This document shows, one piece after another, positions 6,242-12,694 of a stretch of DNA of 15,869 bases. Numbering within the stretch: position 1 is the stretch's first letter; every line of letters begins with the position of its first letter. Source of the stretch: JBHENN01 sp046262015 (GTDB lineage: Bacteria > Actinomycetota > CADDZG01 > WHSQ01); contig JBHENN010000109.1 in the NCBI GenBank assembly GCA_046262015.1, forward strand, positions 1-15,869. Direction: 5' to 3'. Both the position numbers and the translations under genes were made by a program. Under the pieces are notes generated by a model, which saw nothing but the letters and a program-made list of their open reading frames with translations, was not told where the DNA came from and made no database searches.

Positions 6242-7723
6242 GTGCCCCTGGTCGAGCTGCTGCCCGAGGTCACCAAGTTCATCGAAGGTCGTCCCCGGAT
6301 GCTGATCGACGGCAAGCCGGTCGACGCCGCCTCGGGCGACACCTTCCAGGTCTACGACCCCTCGACGGGCAGAGTGGTGACCGAGGTGCCACGGGGGCGC
6401 GCCGAGGATGTGGATGCGGCCGTGACCGCCGCTCGCACGGCGTTCGACGACGGGCGCTGGTCCTCGGTGCGTCCCGGCAAACGGACCGAGGTTCTCTACA
6501 AGCTCGGCGAGCTGGTGAAGCGCAACATCAACGAGCTGGCGCAACTCGAGTCGGTCGACACCGGGAAGCCGATCAAGCAGGCGTCGGGCGAGATCTGGAC
6601 CGTGTCCGACGTGTTCCGGTACTACTCGGGCTGGCCGACGAAGTTCTACGGCGAGACCAACCCCACCGGCGACGACCTCCTCGTCTATTCGTTGCGCGAG
6701 CCGATCGGCGTGTGCGGCGGGATCATCCCCTGGAACTTCCCGCTGATCATGGCGGCCTGGAAGCTGGCCCCCGCGCTGGCGTTCGGCAACACGTGCGTGT
6801 TGAAGCCGGCCGAGCAGACGCCGTTGACCGCCCTGCGCCTCGGCGAGCTCTGTCTCGAGGCGGGGGTGCCGGAAGGCGTGGTGAACGTGGTGACCGGGTT
6901 CGGGCCCGAGGCCGGCGCGGCCGTTGCCGAACATCCCGGCGTGGACAAGGTGGCCTTCACGGGCTCGACCGAGGTCGGCCGCAAGATCCTCCATGCCTCG
7001 GCCGGCAACCTGAAGCGCGTGACCCTCGAGCTCGGGGGCAAGTCTCCTAACATCGTGTTCGGCGACGCCAACCTGAGGCGGGCGTCGAAGGGCTCGATGC
7101 TCGGCGTCTTCGCCAATGCCGGCCAGGTCTGTACGGCCGGCACGCGCATCCTCGTGGAGCAGACGATCCACGACGAGTTCGTCACCGCCCTCGTCGACGC
7201 GACCGGCAAGATGAAGCTGGGCCCCGGTCTCGACGAGGAGAGCGCGATCGGCCCCCTCGTGTCGGCGGAGCAGCTCGAGCGGGTGACCGGATACATCGAC
7301 ATCGGCAGGTCCGAGGGCGCCGAGGTCGTGGCCGGCGGCGTTCGGTCGGCCGAGCTGGGCGAGGGTTACTTCGTCGAGCCCACGGTCTTCACGGGCGTGC
7401 GCAACGACATGCGGATCGCACAGGAGGAGATCTTCGGACCGGTCGCCGCGGTCATCGAGGTCGCCGGCGTGGACGAGGCGATCGCCGTGGCGAACGACAC
7501 CATGTACGGTCTCGCCGCGGCGGTGTGGACCAACGACGTCTCGACGGCGCACCGGGTGGCACGGGGCATCAAAGCCGGGACCGTATGGGTCAACACCACC
7601 GGCCTGTACGATCCCGGGGTCTCGTTCGGCGGCTACAAGCAGTCCGGCTATGGCCGCGAGCTGGGCCTCCACTCGATGGAGTCCTACACCCAGACCAAGT
7701 CCGTGTGGGTGAACCTGAAGTAA
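6242..7723 (+). CDS. NAD(P)-dependent aldehyde dehydrogenase (class 1/2 family)
   Basis: GTG 6242 is chosen because GGAGG lies 6 bases upstream and the family's N-terminus (RPRMLIDGKPV) follows; the 493-residue length is standard. Catalytic features are complete: Asn165 in PWNFPLIMAAWKLAPAL, Glu263 in LELGGKSP, the nucleophile Cys297 in NAGQVCTAGTR, and EEIFGPV for coenzyme contact. FTGSTEVGR is the nucleotide-binding turn. The enzyme oxidises an aldehyde to the acid with NAD(P)+ in the cytoplasm. Substrate cannot be assigned from sequence. The nearby paa operon makes phenylacetaldehyde-to-phenylacetate a reasonable guess, but the gene is on the other strand and separated by the AbiEi-like gene, so shared control is unproven. 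It converges on that gene. Confidence 0.93.
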   Translation: MPLVELLPEVTKFIEGRPRMLIDGKPVDAASGDTFQVYDPSTGRVVTEVPRGRAEDVDAAVTAARTAFDDGRWSSVRPGKRTEVLYKLGELVKRNINELAQLESVDTGKPIKQASGEIWTVSDVFRYYSGWPTKFYGETNPTGDDLLVYSLREPIGVCGGIIPWNFPLIMAAWKLAPALAFGNTCVLKPAEQTPLTALRLGELCLEAGVPEGVVNVVTGFGPEAGAAVAEHPGVDKVAFTGSTEVGRKILHASAGNLKRVTLELGGKSPNIVFGDANLRRASKGSMLGVFANAGQVCTAGTRILVEQTIHDEFVTALVDATGKMKLGPGLDEESAIGPLVSAEQLERVTGYIDIGRSEGAEVVAGGVRSAELGEGYFVEPTVFTGVRNDMRIAQEEIFGPVAAVIEVAGVDEAIAVANDTMYGLAAAVWTNDVSTAHRVARGIKAGTVWVNTTGLYDPGVSFGGYKQSGYGRELGLHSMESYTQTKSVWVNLK

Positions 7724-7765
7724 CCTCCGCCCCCGTCCCCTCCGTCGTTCTTGGCGCCGTCCGTG

Positions 7766-7814
7766 GTGCTGATGGGAACCATGGCTCACCTCGAGTCACC
7801 ATTCCCATCGGCGC
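7766..7814. repeat. Long inverted repeat between convergent genes
   Basis: In the 121-base gap between the aldehyde dehydrogenase and the AbiEi-like gene, GATGGGAA (7771-7778) pairs perfectly with TTCCCATC (7802-7809). Allowing two G-T pairs, the arms extend to 13 bp (7766-7778 with 7802-7814) around a 23-base loop. It could terminate transcription from either side, but there is no T-run. Nothing else is apparent in the gap. Confidence 0.4.
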
Positions 7815-7844
7815 GCGCAACTTCAGTTCTCGCGGCGCGTGCTT

Positions 7845-8795
7845 TCACTTCCAGAGATCTACTTGGAGCTCTCTCCGGATCCGGGAGACAACCTCACCGG
7901 GCCTGTGGTGGACGTCTTCCCAGCTGAAGTGGAGAGAGCGCCACCCTCGACTCGTGTAGAAGTTCCAGCGATCGAGGTCGCCCAGCCACGATTTGCGACC
8001 TCCGTGGTAGCGATAGCTGCTCAGCTCGATCGCGAGACCTGCGTGCGGATAGAAGAAGTCGATCCGCCCGCGCTCCCCGGCGAGGTTCTTGAAGGGGTGC
8101 TGTCTATCCGGGACCGGCAACCGCGCGGCGCGCAGCAGCCGGCAGAAACGGACCTCGAGCCTGCTCTCTGCTGCCGGTTCGGCATCGGTCCTCAGCTCGA
8201 GCAGTTTCTTCAGCGTAGCGGCGCCTCTCGAGCCCGGGGCGGTCGCCAGATTCAGCCGCCACCGGAGGCATGCCGGAGTCGTCAGCCGCATCCGAAGAGC
8301 CGACTCCAACGCCTCCTCCACCGCGTCCTCGCCGGCCACATTGCCGAGGTCGAGGAGCGTTCGCGTGGGGTTCGTCGTGTCGATCCCATCCTCAGTCGTG
8401 ACATCCCAACCGAGGAGATCTGCCGCTCGATGCACGATGACGCCGGGCGAAACGGGGCGCTTGTCGCGCCGGGAGATGATCTCGGGAAGCGAGGAAGGGA
8501 TCCCGTCGAACCCCCAGACCGCTGCGGCCGCTCTATGGGAGGCGCATGCGTCCGGCTGGCCCCACAGGACGGCGGCCAGGACGGCCTGCTCCCACGAGTG
8601 CGGGACACGCGCGTCGAGATAGACGCGCGGATGAACCCGTTCCCACGAACCCGTCCGCACGAGCCGGGTTACGGTGGAGTCGGCGACTCCGAGCTTGCGC
8701 GCTTGAGCGCGGGTGATCAGGCCCTTCTGAGAGCGCTGGACCCGGGCGACCTCGCTGAGGAGATCCCGGCGAGGCATCGTCGAGGCTGTCACCAT
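7845..8795 (-). CDS. AbiEi-type winged-helix protein with C-terminal DUF559/Vsr-like segment
   Basis: ATG 8795 is chosen because TATCGT stands 7 bases upstream, a leaderless pattern seen elsewhere in the window; it gives 316 residues. Residues about 15-60 (RSQKGLITRAQARKLGVADS onward) match the N-terminal winged helix of AbiEi-type antitoxins and related actinobacterial proteins. Residues about 210-300 resemble the DUF559/very-short-patch-repair nuclease fold: ESRLEVRFCRLL, GRIDFFYPHAGLAIELSS with Asp246 and Glu257, then YRYHGG. The usual acidic/lysine third residue after Glu257 is replaced by Leu-Ser, so nuclease activity is doubtful. No AbiEii nucleotidyltransferase toxin gene is adjacent, so this is not a recognisable type IV toxin-antitoxin pair. 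It may be a DNA-binding regulator. GTG 8825 and ATG 8777 are alternative starts. Confidence 0.8.
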   Translation of the reverse strand: MVTASTMPRRDLLSEVARVQRSQKGLITRAQARKLGVADSTVTRLVRTGSWERVHPRVYLDARVPHSWEQAVLAAVLWGQPDACASHRAAAAVWGFDGIPSSLPEIISRRDKRPVSPGVIVHRAADLLGWDVTTEDGIDTTNPTRTLLDLGNVAGEDAVEEALESALRMRLTTPACLRWRLNLATAPGSRGAATLKKLLELRTDAEPAAESRLEVRFCRLLRAARLPVPDRQHPFKNLAGERGRIDFFYPHAGLAIELSSYRYHGGRKSWLGDLDRWNFYTSRGWRSLHFSWEDVHHRPGEVVSRIRRELQVDLWK

Positions 8796-8802
8796 GGGCG
8801 CC

Positions 8803-8808
8803 ACGATA
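8803..8808 (-). promoter_or_regulatory. -10 box (TATCGT) of the AbiEi-like gene
   Basis: TATCGT on the minus strand fits TANNNT and ends 7 bases before ATG 8795, the same geometry as at the M28 start. It implies a leaderless transcript separate from the paa operon, whose last gene stops at 8835. No -35 is evident. Confidence 0.35.
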
Positions 8809-8834
8809 GGGATGGCCTGAGACACATCTGGGGG

Positions 8835-9080
8835 TCAGGTCGTCGTGAAGCCTGTGAGGCCTTCGGGGGCTTGGGTCTCGACCTCTACGGACTCGACGAC
8901 CGCGTGCGACGGGCCGCGGCGGCACCATTCGACCATCCTCTCGACCGGGTCGGGCGCGCCTTCTAGGATCACCTCGACGCGGCCGTCGGGGAGGTTGCGG
9001 GCCGAGCCCGACACTCCCTCACTCTCCGCGGCGCGCCGGCAGGAGTCGCGGAAGAACACGCCCTGCACGCGGCCCGCCAC
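8835..9080 (-). CDS. Acylphosphatase
   Basis: The 81 residues read from GTG 9080 contain the acylphosphatase signature VAGRVQGVFFRDSCRR, whose Arg binds the phosphate, and GSARNLPDGRVEVILEG, whose Asn is the catalytic residue. The enzyme hydrolyses carboxyl-phosphate mixed anhydrides in the cytoplasm. The start is unusual. The family's first strand normally begins about five residues earlier (here RRVLVAGRVQGV), but no ATG, GTG or TTG exists in frame between the preceding gene's stop and 9080. GGAGG lies 9 bases before GTG 9080 and 6 bases before a CTG at 9083, so either may be used. It is the last gene of the paa-containing transcript, 25 bases after the HesB-like gene. A role linked to the pathway is not established. 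Confidence 0.87.
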   Translation of the reverse strand: MAGRVQGVFFRDSCRRAAESEGVSGSARNLPDGRVEVILEGAPDPVERMVEWCRRGPSHAVVESVEVETQAPEGLTGFTTT

Positions 9081-9105
9081 CAGAACGCGCCTCCGGGCCC
9101 GGTCG

Positions 9106-9393
9106 TCAGCCAGCGGGCCGCACCACGACGCGTTCGTGCTGGGGCTCGACCGCCACCACCGCGTCGGGGATCGCCGCGGCGAGCTCGTCGTCGACGAATA
9201 TCCGCACGCCCCCGCGCTCGATCACCTCTTCACCGGGGAGCGGCCCTTCGGCGAGCTCCACCTGCACGTCGACCCCTCCGCCGAGCCCCTTGGCGGCGCG
9301 CAGCCGCACCCCGGCGTCGGGCCCCGATACGCCGGCCAGCTCCAGGGAGCGCCGGAGGACCTCGACGGCCTCGTCGGTGACCTCGATCGTCAT
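9106..9393 (-). CDS. HesB/IscA-like protein lacking all cysteines
   Basis: These 95 residues follow the pattern of the A-type Fe-S carrier family (HesB/IscA/ErpA). They open with IEVTDEAVEVLRRSLELAG, continue with GVRLRAAKGLGGGVDVQVEL and end with the RIFVDDELA segment that normally precedes the C-terminal Cys-Gly-Cys. The conserved first Cys of the GGG-C motif is Val here, the protein ends without the CGC motif, and there is no cysteine anywhere. It therefore cannot ligate a cluster in the standard way. It lies 22 bases after paaD in the same orientation, in a position where paaE might have been expected. Possible roles are a structural or assembly factor for the epoxidase complex, or a degenerate carrier. 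The ribosome site is weak. Confidence 0.78.
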   Translation of the reverse strand: MTIEVTDEAVEVLRRSLELAGVSGPDAGVRLRAAKGLGGGVDVQVELAEGPLPGEEVIERGGVRIFVDDELAAAIPDAVVAVEPQHERVVVRPAG

Positions 9394-9415
9394 GCGTGCC
9401 CCCGGGTCGTCGGTT

Positions 9416-9934
9416 TCAGACAGGCTTGAACTGCTCGAACGGGTTTCGGCACGCGTTGCAGTAGTACAGCGCGCGGCAGGGGGTCGGCCCGAATGGGTTC
9501 TCGTTCGCGGTGTCGCGGCTACCGCAGAACGGACAGACCGCGGCGGCCGGGAGACCTATGTGCTGGAGGAGCACCGGACCGTCGCCCTGGGGGGGAGCGA
9601 TGCCGAACGCCTCGAGCTTGCGGCGCCCCTCGGGCGTGATGCGAGCGGTCGTCCAGCACGGGTCGAACGTGATGTCCACCCGGACGTCCTCGACCCCGTC
9701 CACGAGGAGCGCTGCGGCGGCTACGTCGGTCCGGATCACGTCGATCGCCGGGCACCCGGTGAAGGTCGGCAGCATCGTCACGTGCACCGCGGGCCCGTCG
9801 ACCTCCACCGCGTGGACCATGCCCATGTCGACGACCGAGACCGCAGGGATCTCGGGATCGGGCACGGCGGCGAGCGCGTCCCAGACGCGGGCCTCCAGGG
9901 CTTCGTCCGGTCGCACGTCGGCGGTGGATCTCAC
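9416..9934 (-). CDS. paaD: Phenylacetate degradation protein PaaD
   Basis: GTG 9934 overlaps the paaC stop (GTGA), giving 172 residues, the usual PaaD length. Residues about 10-100 form the MIP18/DUF59 domain, with AVPDPEIPAVSVVDMGMV, the conserved Pro-Thr-Phe-Thr-Gly-Cys61-Pro motif and ITFDPCWTT. The C-terminal part is a zinc-ribbon-like module with Cys134-x2-Cys137 (VCPFCGS) and Cys159-x2-Cys162 (YYCNACRNPF). PaaD is needed for a working phenylacetyl-CoA epoxidase and is thought to help mature its iron centre or the Fe-S cluster of the reductase. An upstream ATG at 9982 would extend into paaC and is not needed. Confidence 0.93.
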   Translation of the reverse strand: MRSTADVRPDEALEARVWDALAAVPDPEIPAVSVVDMGMVHAVEVDGPAVHVTMLPTFTGCPAIDVIRTDVAAAALLVDGVEDVRVDITFDPCWTTARITPEGRRKLEAFGIAPPQGDGPVLLQHIGLPAAAVCPFCGSRDTANENPFGPTPCRALYYCNACRNPFEQFKPV

Positions 9935-10770
9935 CAGCGCGCTCCGGGATGGGCTTGGTACTGCACGGTCATCGTCTCCCACAGCGCGGCGAAGGCGGGG
10001 GAGTGCTGTCCGTGCCGGCCTCCGAGCCCGGCATCGCCGGCCGCCGCGCGCTCCTCCGGCAGGCCATCGGCCGCGATCAGGTCGCCCGACGACGACGCCA
10101 CGAACTCGGTGCGCTCGTTCGGTGCCGGTCCCGCGGCGTTCGGCATGCCGAGCTCGTCGAGAGCCTTCTCGGTCCGGTCCTCGAAGCGGGCTCGCAGCTC
10201 GCCCGACGAGACCGCGAGCCAGCCGTGGGCGAGAGCCTCGTCCTCGAGCTCGACCGGCTCGAACAGGCCCGGTGCGTCATGCAGCACACGGGAGGTTGCG
10301 GCGATCAGCTTGGTACGGCCTTCGACCGGTCCTCCTGCGACGCGTCGCATCCACGTGTCTGCATGCAGCAGGTGGTAGCGCTCCTCGCGCCGCATCTTCT
10401 CGGCCAGCGCCGCGAGCGGCTCGTGCTTGCTGTCGGCGAGGACCTCCAGCCGCAGCGCATCGGCGTGGTCGTAGAGCCAGTGGCGCGCCAGCGTGAACGC
10501 CCAGTCGTCGTTCTCGCGCTCGCACAGGACGGCGTGCCGGTAGCCGTCGGCCGCGCGCCCGAGGGCCAGTCGGTCCGGATCGTCCCCGGTCAGCTCGGCG
10601 GCGAGACGGAACAGGGCCGCGGCGTGGCCTATCTCATCCTGGGCTATGGACGAGAAGGCCACGTCCTCCTCGATGTGAGGGGCGTGCCCGGTCCACTCGG
10701 AATGACGGTGGCCGAGGACGAGCTCGTCGTCCGCGAGCGCGACCACCAGTGCGACGAGGGAGTCGCTCAC
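9931..10770 (-). CDS. paaC: Phenylacetyl-CoA epoxidase subunit PaaC
   Basis: GTG 10770 overlaps the paaB stop by 4 bases and is followed by VSDSLVALVVALADDELVLG, the normal PaaC beginning; the 279 residues fit the family. The ferritin-like four-helix fold is recognisable from HRHSEWTGHAPHIEEDVAF, AQDEIGHAAAL (about residues 44-54) and REERYHLLHADTW. PaaC is the non-catalytic partner that pairs with PaaA in the multicomponent monooxygenase forming the ring-1,2-epoxide of phenylacetyl-CoA. Some metal-ligand-like motifs persist here, but in characterised systems the di-iron site is in PaaA. The stop overlaps paaD by 4 bases, so A-B-C-D are tightly coupled. Confidence 0.95.
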   Translation of the reverse strand: MSDSLVALVVALADDELVLGHRHSEWTGHAPHIEEDVAFSSIAQDEIGHAAALFRLAAELTGDDPDRLALGRAADGYRHAVLCERENDDWAFTLARHWLYDHADALRLEVLADSKHEPLAALAEKMRREERYHLLHADTWMRRVAGGPVEGRTKLIAATSRVLHDAPGLFEPVELEDEALAHGWLAVSSGELRARFEDRTEKALDELGMPNAAGPAPNERTEFVASSSGDLIAADGLPEERAAAGDAGLGGRHGQHSPAFAALWETMTVQYQAHPGARW

Positions 10771-11060
10771 GATCGGAGCTCCGCGGCGCGGGCGCGGGCT
10801 CGAGCGCGCTTGGGCACCACGTCCCGGTACGCCTCGGCGAAGCGATAGCTCTTGTCGGCCGCGCTCTCGAGCAAGGTCTCGTCCGAGAACGCGTGCACGT
10901 CGCTCCGCCTGACGACCCATAGGTGCTGCCCCTCGTTGCGTCGCAGGAAGCATTCCTTGGCCATGAGCAGCGCCATGTCGGGATCGGGCGCGATCACGCT
11001 GCCGCAATGCTCGAACGGGTCCTTGTGGCCGGCGCGCCGGAAGACCTCGTAGACGTCCAT
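10767..11060 (-). CDS. paaB: Phenylacetyl-CoA epoxidase subunit PaaB
   Basis: The 97-residue product begins MDVYEVFRRAGHKDPFEHCG and continues with VIAPDPDMALLMAKECFLRR and LWVVRRSDVHAF, the conserved PaaB sequence. PaaB is a small subunit that bridges PaaAC heterodimers in the epoxidase complex. The C-terminus here has an Arg/Ala-rich tail (KRARARARAAELRS) likely to be disordered. The gene starts 5 bases after the paaA stop and ends overlapping the GTG of paaC. Confidence 0.95.
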   Translation of the reverse strand: MDVYEVFRRAGHKDPFEHCGSVIAPDPDMALLMAKECFLRRNEGQHLWVVRRSDVHAFSDETLLESAADKSYRFAEAYRDVVPKRARARARAAELRS

Positions 11061-11065
11061 CTTCC

Positions 11066-11983
11066 TCAGGCCGCGTGCGGGGCGGTCTCGGCGAGGGCGT
11101 CGCGCACCCAGCGGTGGCTCTCGTACATCGATCGGCGCAGTCCGAGCCGGCGCGCGGTCTCGGGTCCCTCGTTGCGCTTGATCGCCTCGAGGGGGCCCCA
11201 ATCGATGTCCTCGTCGCGCACCAGCCAATGATCGCCCTCGTGGTAGGGGACGGGCTCGGGGAACCGGTACCCGAGCTCGAGCACCCGCGCGACGTAGCGG
11301 TCGAGGAACTCCTGGCGCAGGTTTTCGTTCGTCTCGGTCTTGACCTTCCATCGCAGCAATAGGTCCTTGCTGCGGTTCGTGCGCGGCCCGAAGAAGTGGA
11401 CGATGGGTAGCCACCACCGGTCCAGGGCTTCTTGGAAGAGAGCGCGCTGCGCGTCCGTGCCCGAGGCGAGTTCGAGGGTGATGTCCTCGCCGTGACGAAG
11501 GTGCAGCTGCTCCTCGGAGCAGATGCGCTTCAGCACGCGTGTGTATGGAGCGTAGGAGGAGTCGAGAAGGGCCGCCTGCGTGACCAGAGCGGCACCGTCG
11601 ATCAGCCACCCGATGATGGCGACGTCACCCCAGTGCCGCACCGGATAGTGGAAGACGTTGTGGAACTTCGAGCGGCCGTTGACGAGGTCCGCGTACATCG
11701 AGTCCCTGCTCTTGCCGAGGTCTTCCGCCACACGGTAGAGGAGCTGCGCGTGACCAACCTCGTCCTGGATCTTGGCGCACAGCGACATCTTGCGGCGGAG
11801 CGATGGCGCGCTCGGCAAACACTCCCGTTCCGGCAGCGCTCCCATGATCTCCGAGTTGGCGTGCATCTCGATGAACTTGAGCACGCCGGCTCGATAGTCG
11901 TCGGGCATCCAGTCCTGAGCCTCTACCTTCCCGCCACCGTCGATGTGCTCGACGAAACGCGCCATCTTCTGCTCGTAGGTCAT
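11066..11983 (-). CDS. paaA: Phenylacetyl-CoA epoxidase catalytic subunit PaaA
   Basis: ATG 11983 overlaps the stop of the TetR gene (ATGA) and has GGAGG 7 bases upstream; the 305 residues are typical. Di-iron carboxylate ligands are visible: Glu in PERE (52-54), Asp74-Glu75-x-x-His78 (DEVGH) and Glu157-Glu158-x-x-His161 (EEQLH). Substrate-pocket family sequence such as RSKFHNVFHYPVRHWGDVA is also present. PaaA inserts one oxygen atom into the aromatic ring of phenylacetyl-CoA, using electrons normally delivered by the PaaE reductase, which is not encoded in this window. It is the first structural gene after the regulator. Confidence 0.96.
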   Translation of the reverse strand: MTYEQKMARFVEHIDGGGKVEAQDWMPDDYRAGVLKFIEMHANSEIMGALPERECLPSAPSLRRKMSLCAKIQDEVGHAQLLYRVAEDLGKSRDSMYADLVNGRSKFHNVFHYPVRHWGDVAIIGWLIDGAALVTQAALLDSSYAPYTRVLKRICSEEQLHLRHGEDITLELASGTDAQRALFQEALDRWWLPIVHFFGPRTNRSKDLLLRWKVKTETNENLRQEFLDRYVARVLELGYRFPEPVPYHEGDHWLVRDEDIDWGPLEAIKRNEGPETARRLGLRRSMYESHRWVRDALAETAPHAA

Positions 11984-12588
11984 CCTCGGTCCTCCAATCC
12001 GCGGATCAACAGGTCCGCGAGCTCGTGTGCGATCTCTGCCGGCCCCAGCTCGCCCTCGGGGCGATACCACGTATAGGTCCAGTTCCCCGCGGACAGCACC
12101 AGGCGCGCCGCAAACCTGACGTCGAGGTCACCTCGGAGCTCTCCCGTCGCGATGCCGTCCCGCACGATCCGTCTCACCATGTCCTCGTAGGCGTCGCGCT
12201 TGTCCTGGATGAGAGCGCGCAGGTCGGCGTTGAGGTAGCGCCATTCGTTGAGGAACACCGTTGCCGAGTCGAGGTGCTCGATCGCGGTCTCGATGTGGCC
12301 CACGAGCAATCCCCTCAGCCGTTCGACCGCGGAGCCGGAGAGAGAGGTCGCGGCGCGCCCGCGCGCCAGGAAGCGCTCCGCGCCCTCGTCGGCGACGTCG
12401 AAGAGCAGGTCCTCCTTGGAGCCGATGTGGGCGTAGAGCGACCCGCGCTGGAGCCCGAGCGCGTCGGCGAGGTCCTGCATCGAGGTCCCGTGGTAGCCGC
12501 GCTCCGAGAACAACCGGGCTGCCGCCCGGATCATCTCGGCGCGCCGCGGGGTGACGGTCCGCGCTGCGGTCGCTGTCTGTGCGGTCAC
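11980..12588 (-). CDS. TetR-family repressor, PaaR-like, leading the paa operon
   Basis: GTG 12588 gives 202 residues and has a GGAGG about 10 bases upstream. Longer in-frame starts would run through the palindromic regulatory region and into nth, so they are rejected. Residues about 14-62 are the TetR DNA-binding domain: RAEMIRAAARLFSERGYHG, then SMQDLADALGLQRGSLYAHI and GSKEDLLFDV. The ligand domain contains NEWRYLNADLRALI and NWTYTWYRPEGELGPAEIA, a segment I associate with PaaR/KstR2-like repressors that sense acyl-CoA thioesters. It is co-transcribed with paaABCD by a 4-base overlap. Autoregulation through the 12644-12663 palindrome and release by phenylacetyl-CoA is a reasonable inference, not shown here. 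Confidence 0.87.
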   Translation of the reverse strand: MTAQTATAARTVTPRRAEMIRAAARLFSERGYHGTSMQDLADALGLQRGSLYAHIGSKEDLLFDVADEGAERFLARGRAATSLSGSAVERLRGLLVGHIETAIEHLDSATVFLNEWRYLNADLRALIQDKRDAYEDMVRRIVRDGIATGELRGDLDVRFAARLVLSAGNWTYTWYRPEGELGPAEIAHELADLLIRGLEDRG

Positions 12589-12643
12589 CGGTGCGGGCCC
12601 TCCGATCTCTTTACCCTGGGTTCGCCGGGTGCCCCGAGGGCTC

Positions 12644-12663
12644 CCGAACGAACGGTCGTTCGG
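12644..12663. promoter_or_regulatory. Palindromic operator between paaR-like gene and nth
   Basis: CCGAACGA (12644-12651) and TCGTTCGG (12656-12663) are perfect inverted repeats around ACGG. Nested inside in a shifted register is the perfect 14-bp palindrome CGAACGGTCGTTCG (12649-12662). This fits CNAACGNNCGTTNG, the site I recall for Thermus PaaR. It lies upstream of the TetR-paa transcript and overlaps the expected -35 position of nth. Confidence 0.65.
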
Positions 12664-12678
12664 TAAGTGTAGCGGGTC

Positions 12679-12684
12679 TATCCT
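12679..12684 (+). promoter_or_regulatory. -10 box (TATCCT) of nth
   Basis: TATCCT fits TANNNT and stands 10 bases before ATG 12695, so the transcript would be leaderless or nearly so. A -35 element with 17-base spacing would lie at 12656-12661, inside the palindrome, so the TetR protein could also affect nth. Confidence 0.4.
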
Positions 12685-12694
12685 CGGGAGCGCC

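Noticed and set aside
6077..7789. A 570-codon open frame on the minus strand opposite the aldehyde dehydrogenase
   Set aside because: It mirrors the codon structure of a complete, motif-rich dehydrogenase; its composition (His, Arg, Gly, Asp rich) is that of an antisense GC artefact.
7839..8966. A 375-codon plus-strand frame over the AbiEi-like gene
   Set aside because: It has no recognisable domain and runs antisense through the AbiEi-like gene and into the acylphosphatase gene, both of which have clear family motifs.
12551..12694. Earlier GTG start for endonuclease III
   Set aside because: It would overlap the divergent TetR gene and the operator; ATG 12695 lies next to a -10 box and just before the family sequence.
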